64,000 bases of DNA from Jatrophihabitans sp. GAS493 (GTDB lineage Bacteria > Actinomycetota > Actinomycetes > Mycobacteriales > Jatrophihabitantaceae): the NCBI RefSeq assembly GCF_900230215.1, contig NZ_LT907982.1, positions 558,001 through 622,000 on the forward strand, in the 5' to 3' direction. Under the pieces are notes generated by a model, which saw nothing but the letters and a program-made list of their open reading frames with translations, had not been told where the DNA came from and made no database searches. The translations under genes and the position numbers were made by a program. Below are positions 60,901 to 64,000 of this stretch, piece by piece (position 1 is the stretch's first letter; every line of letters starts with the position of its first letter).

Positions 60901-63810
60901 GTTCGAGTTCGGGGCCGTCGTCGCCGGCGGGGGGTTGCCCGGACCGGTGATGGTCACGACGGTGCCGTCCGGCGCGGCGGTGAGGGTGGTGCCCGTCGCG
61001 TCCGGGCCGAGCAGGGTGAGATCGACCCGTCCGAGGCGGTGCAGCGCGGTGCTGAACGGCTTCACCTCGCCCAACCCGAAGGTCAGTTTGAGCGGTCCGA
61101 CCCCGACATACTCCGAACCGCTCGGGGTCAGGATGTAGATGTCGTAGGTTCCGTGGGCCGGCAATCGGAGGTCGTACTGGCTGGTGGCCGCATCGACCGG
61201 CGTGCTCACCAGGCCGCTGCCGCAGCCGGTCGGGGCGGCCGCGCCCGAGGTCACCGCGACCACGCAGAGACCGGTGGCCGCGCCGACGAAGGTCGTCACC
61301 GTTCCGGTGAGATGCGGCGCCGGGTAGAGGGTCACCGTCGGCACGGTGACCGTCGGAGTCGGTGTCGTCGGCGCCCCCAGCGGAACTTGGACGCCCACGA
61401 CCGCGTCCTCATACCCCTCCGCGCTCACCTTCATCTTGTGCAGGCCGGCCGCCAGCCCGCAGGCCGGGACGGACGTGCCGGGCGGAACCAGGTAACCGGT
61501 CACCGGGGCCACTGTGCCGACGGCGGTGCTGAGCGTGCCATCACCGGCCACCACGCAGGTTGTGGTCTTGCCGGACTCGCCGAGCAGGGTGAGTGTGATC
61601 GCGCAGGGGGTCACCGCGTTGCCGTGCGCGTCGGTGCAGTTGATCGGGCCGCTGGTGCGCGAATCCTGCACGCCCTGGACCTGGATCAGCGCGGTGCTGG
61701 GCAGGCCGCCGTTGGGTGCGGCGACCAGCGTCAGGTTGACCTTCGTCTGCCCGGCCGCGTTCACCGCCGGCACCGCCGCGAACTGCTGCGTATAGCCGAA
61801 GAGCGTCGCCGTCAGCACGTAGTCCTCGCCCGGCTCCACGCCGTCGAAGAGGAAGCTGCCGTCGGAGTTGGCCAGGATTTTGTAGGTGTGCTCGGAGTTG
61901 CTCAGCACCAGGCCGGCGCTGTCGGCCTTTCCGGGAGCGGGCACGGTGAGCACGCCGGAGACCGAACCGGTGGATCTGCGCAGTGTGGTGTTGAGGGTGG
62001 CCTGGGACTGCCCGGCGGTCAGCGTCACCTTGCCGGTCTGCGGCTGGTAGCCGTCGGCGGAGATGGTGACGCTGTAGCTGCCCGGCGCCGGGAGGGCCGG
62101 GAGGGTGTAGTTACCGATCGGACCGTCGGTGATGGTGGTAGCGGTGCGGGTGCTGGTGCCGTCGGTGATGGTGACGGTGGCCCCGCCGAGGCCGCCCGAG
62201 GCCCCCTGGACGTTGCCGACCAGGGACGCCACGCCGACCCGCAGGGTGAGCGAGGCAGTGGCGGCGCCGCCGGCGGTCAGCACCACCACCCTCGATTCGG
62301 TGCCCAGCCCACTGCGGGTCGCGGTCACCAGGTAGGTACTCGGTGTCGAGAGGCCGCTGATGCTCCAGTCGCCAACCCCGGATCCGGTTGAGGTAGTGCT
62401 GGTGGTCAGCGTGTTGGTGCCGTCGGTGATGGTGATCTGGGCCCCACCGACGCCGCCACCGGGACCGGCGATCCGGCCGCTGAGGCTGCCCAGCCCGGAG
62501 GCCAGTGTCACCTTCAGCGGCTGGGTGGCCACCGACTCGGCGGAGTTCACCACATAGCGCTGCGTCTGGTAGCCCGGCTTGGCGAACGTGAGCAGGTAGT
62601 ACCCGGGGGCGTTCACCCCGGCAAACGACCACGCGCCGTCAGCGCCGGTGACCATGGAGCGGGTCTGGGCCGGCGGTGGATCGACCAGCAGCGCCGACTG
62701 TGGCACCAGCCCGTGCACGTTCAGGGACTGGGTGGTGAGCCCGACCGGGGTGGCCGACTCGGCCTCCTCATCGACCAGGGAGGTCGGCCGGATGGCGACG
62801 TCGACTCCAGCTGGGGCGTTGCCGAGGACGCTGCCATTGAGCTGGACCTCGTTGGCCGACGCGGGGGACGCGCCGCCCGCTGAACCGGCCGAGCCGCTGG
62901 CCGCAGCGCCGCCGGAACCACCAGAACCACCGGCACCACCGGAACCACCGGAACCGGAACCACTCGAACCGGAACCACCGGACGGCGACGCGGTGCCGGC
63001 CGAGGCGGAGGCGGCCGGCGGTCCGGCGATCTCCTGGTTCTTGGTGTTCTGGGCAAGCCGGGGGATCGCTATCAAGGCGAGCGCGATCCAGGCGGCGACC
63101 AGCGCCGCCAGCAGGGCCACCTTCGTTCCGCCCGGACCGAGAATCGCCTTCTCGGTAAGGGATCCCTCGGCGTAGCGGGCGGCCCCGGCGCTGCGGGCGG
63201 TGACCGTATACGCGTGCCGGGCCCGCTGCCCGAACAGCCGCGGACGGGCCACCCGCAACTGACCCTTGACCCGGGTCACCGTCCCCGGCTCCAGCACCAG
63301 ACGCGAATGGGACAGGTGCACGTGGGCGCGGCTCGAGGACTGAACGCCGAGTGCGACCTCGAGCGGGGTCGAGCCGGTGTTGGTGAGCAGTACCGAGACG
63401 CGGCGCTGCAGCCGGGCCTGGGCATCGACCGGCTGCAGGTCGACCTTGAGCTGCCCGGGCGCGTCGACGACCAGCATTACCTCGGCCATGGCGGTCGGCG
63501 AGGTGACCTGCTGGGTGAGCGGGTCGATGGCCTGCACCGCGATCACCAGCGGGTACCGGGCCGGAACCGTCCCGGCCGACGGGCTGACCACCAACTGCAG
63601 GGCGGCGTCCTGGCCTGGCATCAGCGGTGCGCTGCGCCGGGGCAGCGGCAGCCACTCGGCGTCGACCCCGAGCGCGGTGACGGTAAGGATGCGCGGCTCA
63701 GCCTCGTGATTGGTGACCCGGACCTCGAGGGCGATCGGCATCCCGGCGCTGGTCCGCGAGATCGGCAGGACGGCGATTCCGGGCGGCGACCCCGGTCGGC
63801 GCTCGCTCAT
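58000..63810 (-). CDS. Giant membrane-anchored carboxypeptidase-regulatory-like repeat protein
   Basis: A 1936-residue protein. Residues 1-225 form two immunoglobulin-like or CARDB-like domains (VRVTNHEAEPRILTVTALGV; LLTNTGSTPLEVALGVQSSS). A single membrane helix lies at about 230-251 (KVALLAALVAAWIALALIAI), then a Ser/Gly linker. About a dozen or more prealbumin-like repeats follow (GVxGATVTITDGT, LPAPGSYSVTISADGYQ, GLAPGSYHFAATVSG). No N-terminal signal is seen, so the repeats are probably outside the membrane. It is convergent to the injection operon; its ATG overlaps the upstream gene's stop by 4 bases. Confidence 0.82.
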   Translation of the reverse strand: MSERRPGSPPGIAVLPISRTSAGMPIALEVRVTNHEAEPRILTVTALGVDAEWLPLPRRSAPLMPGQDAALQLVVSPSAGTVPARYPLVIAVQAIDPLTQQVTSPTAMAEVMLVVDAPGQLKVDLQPVDAQARLQRRVSVLLTNTGSTPLEVALGVQSSSRAHVHLSHSRLVLEPGTVTRVKGQLRVARPRLFGQRARHAYTVTARSAGAARYAEGSLTEKAILGPGGTKVALLAALVAAWIALALIAIPRLAQNTKNQEIAGPPAASASAGTASPSGGSGSSGSGSGGSGGAGGSGGSGGAAASGSAGSAGGASPASANEVQLNGSVLGNAPAGVDVAIRPTSLVDEEAESATPVGLTTQSLNVHGLVPQSALLVDPPPAQTRSMVTGADGAWSFAGVNAPGYYLLTFAKPGYQTQRYVVNSAESVATQPLKVTLASGLGSLSGRIAGPGGGVGGAQITITDGTNTLTTSTTSTGSGVGDWSISGLSTPSTYLVTATRSGLGTESRVVVLTAGGAATASLTLRVGVASLVGNVQGASGGLGGATVTITDGTSTRTATTITDGPIGNYTLPALPAPGSYSVTISADGYQPQTGKVTLTAGQSQATLNTTLRRSTGSVSGVLTVPAPGKADSAGLVLSNSEHTYKILANSDGSFLFDGVEPGEDYVLTATLFGYTQQFAAVPAVNAAGQTKVNLTLVAAPNGGLPSTALIQVQGVQDSRTSGPINCTDAHGNAVTPCAITLTLLGESGKTTTCVVAGDGTLSTAVGTVAPVTGYLVPPGTSVPACGLAAGLHKMKVSAEGYEDAVVGVQVPLGAPTTPTPTVTVPTVTLYPAPHLTGTVTTFVGAATGLCVVAVTSGAAAPTGCGSGLVSTPVDAATSQYDLRLPAHGTYDIYILTPSGSEYVGVGPLKLTFGLGEVKPFSTALHRLGRVDLTLLGPDATGTTLTAAPDGTVVTITGPGNPPPATTAPNSNGQLRLTGLAPGSYHFAATVSGKAISGTVTNLGYDQEVTATLLPDPLAAVVGQITDTDGNGVGGSTVTLTGVVGYNGGSPIVGSPVTITTDGNGCFALTTTSTLPATSGACAGVATSARRIYSPIYSQISAQISAPGYQSSAVPSKLVNAGVTNAFPLQPLPDDFSGIVGVTTVPAPSLAATRVQVTQQPAGSGAISVSVAASGALTWTDSEYTAVNKIRPGGYTLIANLAGFSSATISFSCAVGTACAVPAGFTMAEFGSLVIRAAAGAVAVTGASFTLTDNGANPQTKTTDSSTNTVTFTGLTAGDSHYAVTIQAPGYLFESFGNGTGSLSCPAGSSAATSITIPVGAPADCTASLTRLGAITGTLSGAVGTSTTLTQPLNGATVTATKCAATAVDGADTYCTSVSGTPFSVTTGNLGAYSITGTAQLQGLSSGTWLLTATAFGYALPDVPSGAPAHALPGVVVAVPASPTADTAADVKLLPTPVSYHVTVTGPSGDALAGLSVTLTANGTTLTGTAAGPASAPEYDFAAVLPGPYSLQVSGGGAATSSTQVTVNVGASPQTFTLAATLNSNFVTGVVSGLQNGDATATPLDGVTVAIGTVSNGTFTPAKGTDGATLTHPSAGGGKFTFGTVPDGTFTVQMTRYGYLLSQQSVSVNHSNPPILPLATTLSRVGQQVVISVVAAAGDDLTGWVPTLTAADTGDNPANATLTGSGLAATATPNVYASTFNTVPYGCWAVTLANAINHYGTISLTSAPPTVAQLSCADTSVTVPGSGTSEVDARYTLDEEQLELRVNATAVAPDAAITTVALSISAGAGGSAVPAFGSFSVGAGGATAVWVKHAAYTVTATPADTTTWPAASTAALTTSRTAATAATVALSEVSGGISLTLTGATSAAHQSVTIAFSDGQGSPKYPTPIDAANNGPIAFSGLPPGTWTVTATAGALTATGTVTVTGTATTAYTLAAPS
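62908..62980 (-). repeat. Ser/Gly-linker coding repeat
   Basis: A run of GGAACCACC-type units encoding SGGSGGAGGSGG-like linker just after the membrane helix of the giant protein. Low-complexity DNA of this type is prone to length change. Confidence 0.75.
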
Positions 63811-64000
63811 GAGAGATCCGCCTGCAGGGTCACGCCGGTGAGCTGCTGGCTGGGGGTGAGGGCGGCGGTGGTCGAGGTGGCGGGCGGGCTGCTCGGAGTT
63901 GAGCGCGCCTCGACGATGTAGTTGCCGGCGGCGAGCGCACCGAAGCTGAATTTGCCGGCCGAGTCGGTGGTCGCGGTGGCCTGCACGACGGTCGGGTACT
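63807..64000 (-). CDS. C-terminal end of a carboxypeptidase-regulatory-like protein (5' part outside window)
   Basis: A partial gene entering from the right edge; 63 residues plus stop are visible. ATTDSAGKFSFGALAAGNYI is a classic carboxypeptidase-regulatory-like strand pattern. It ends LTGVTLQADLS with a TGA overlapping the ATG of the giant gene by 4 bases, so both are cotranscribed. In other eCIS loci such domains lie near the DUF4255 protein; whether that is so here cannot be seen. Confidence 0.75.
   Translation of the reverse strand, partial: YPTVVQATATTDSAGKFSFGALAAGNYIVEARSTPSSPPATSTTAALTPSQQLTGVTLQADLS

Noticed and set aside
60859-62391. 510-codon plus-strand frame opposite the giant repeat protein
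   Set aside because: It is antisense to a protein with clear repeat domains and reads as low-complexity Arg/Gly/His sequence.

Overview
The window is high-G+C DNA with actinobacterial content. It holds two mycothiol-type DinB/maleylpyruvate-isomerase-fold proteins, a DevS/DevR (DosS/DosR)-type two-component operon, an IdeR/DtxR-type iron box, several TetR and MFS pairs, and a contractile-injection-system operon of the actinobacterial extracellular (eCIS) type. I would place it in the Actinomycetota, plausibly a Frankia/Nakamurella/Jatrophihabitans-like lineage, but the genus is not decidable from the sequence alone.

Layout. 1-2.7 kb: tail of a repeat-rich membrane protein, then a DinB-fold gene divergent from a YafY/WYL regulator. 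2.7-5.4 kb: a small accessory island with an IS1380-type element (1667 bp, imperfect inverted repeats, CTAG target duplication, transposase broken by two single-base losses), an RHS-repeat remnant and two small unknown genes. 5.4-12.6 kb: housekeeping and transport genes (DMT transporter, TetR/MFS pair, dienelactone-hydrolase-like protein, GNAT, proC, DUF309). 12.6-16.8 kb: two GAF-domain histidine kinases and one DevR-like response regulator in one operon; the second kinase has lost its ATP-binding boxes. DevR-box-like palindromes lie at 17178 and 21357, the latter just upstream of a candidate small RNA with C-rich hairpin loops and an intrinsic terminator. 17.2-28.3 kb: adk, a thioesterase, an HtrA-type membrane protease, a TetR/dehydrogenase/methyltransferase operon, a lipoprotein, a sigma-factor remnant, and an aldehyde dehydrogenase with its DUF779 partner and GAF/winged-helix regulator. 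30.0-32.2 kb: an iron-box-controlled PepSY membrane operon. 32-43.7 kb: mostly single enzymes, regulators and two drug-efflux-type MFS proteins.

44.3-58.0 kb is the most distinctive part: one tightly packed operon for a contractile injection particle. In order it encodes a PAAR-like spike tip, sheath, tube, tail-assembly protein, a 58-residue DUF6760-like protein, a second tube protein, a 1144-residue Pro/Ala/Ser-rich protein, a LysM baseplate/tube protein, a VgrG-like spike, a gp25 wedge protein, a J-like wedge protein, an I-like tail protein and a double zinc-ribbon protein with one C-terminal membrane helix. Convergent to it, on the minus strand, are a 1936-residue membrane-anchored protein made of carboxypeptidase-regulatory-like repeats and, running off the right edge, another protein ending in the same fold. 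No AAA+ ATPase, DUF4255 terminator protein, classical tape measure or tail fibre is visible; they may lie beyond the right edge.

How the parts could work together: sheath, tube and baseplate genes suffice for the core of a contractile particle. The last gene of the operon could tie the particle to the membrane, and the proline-rich protein sits where a baseplate-linked or length/cargo-related component would be. These roles are inferences. No tRNA, rRNA or CRISPR array was recognised.
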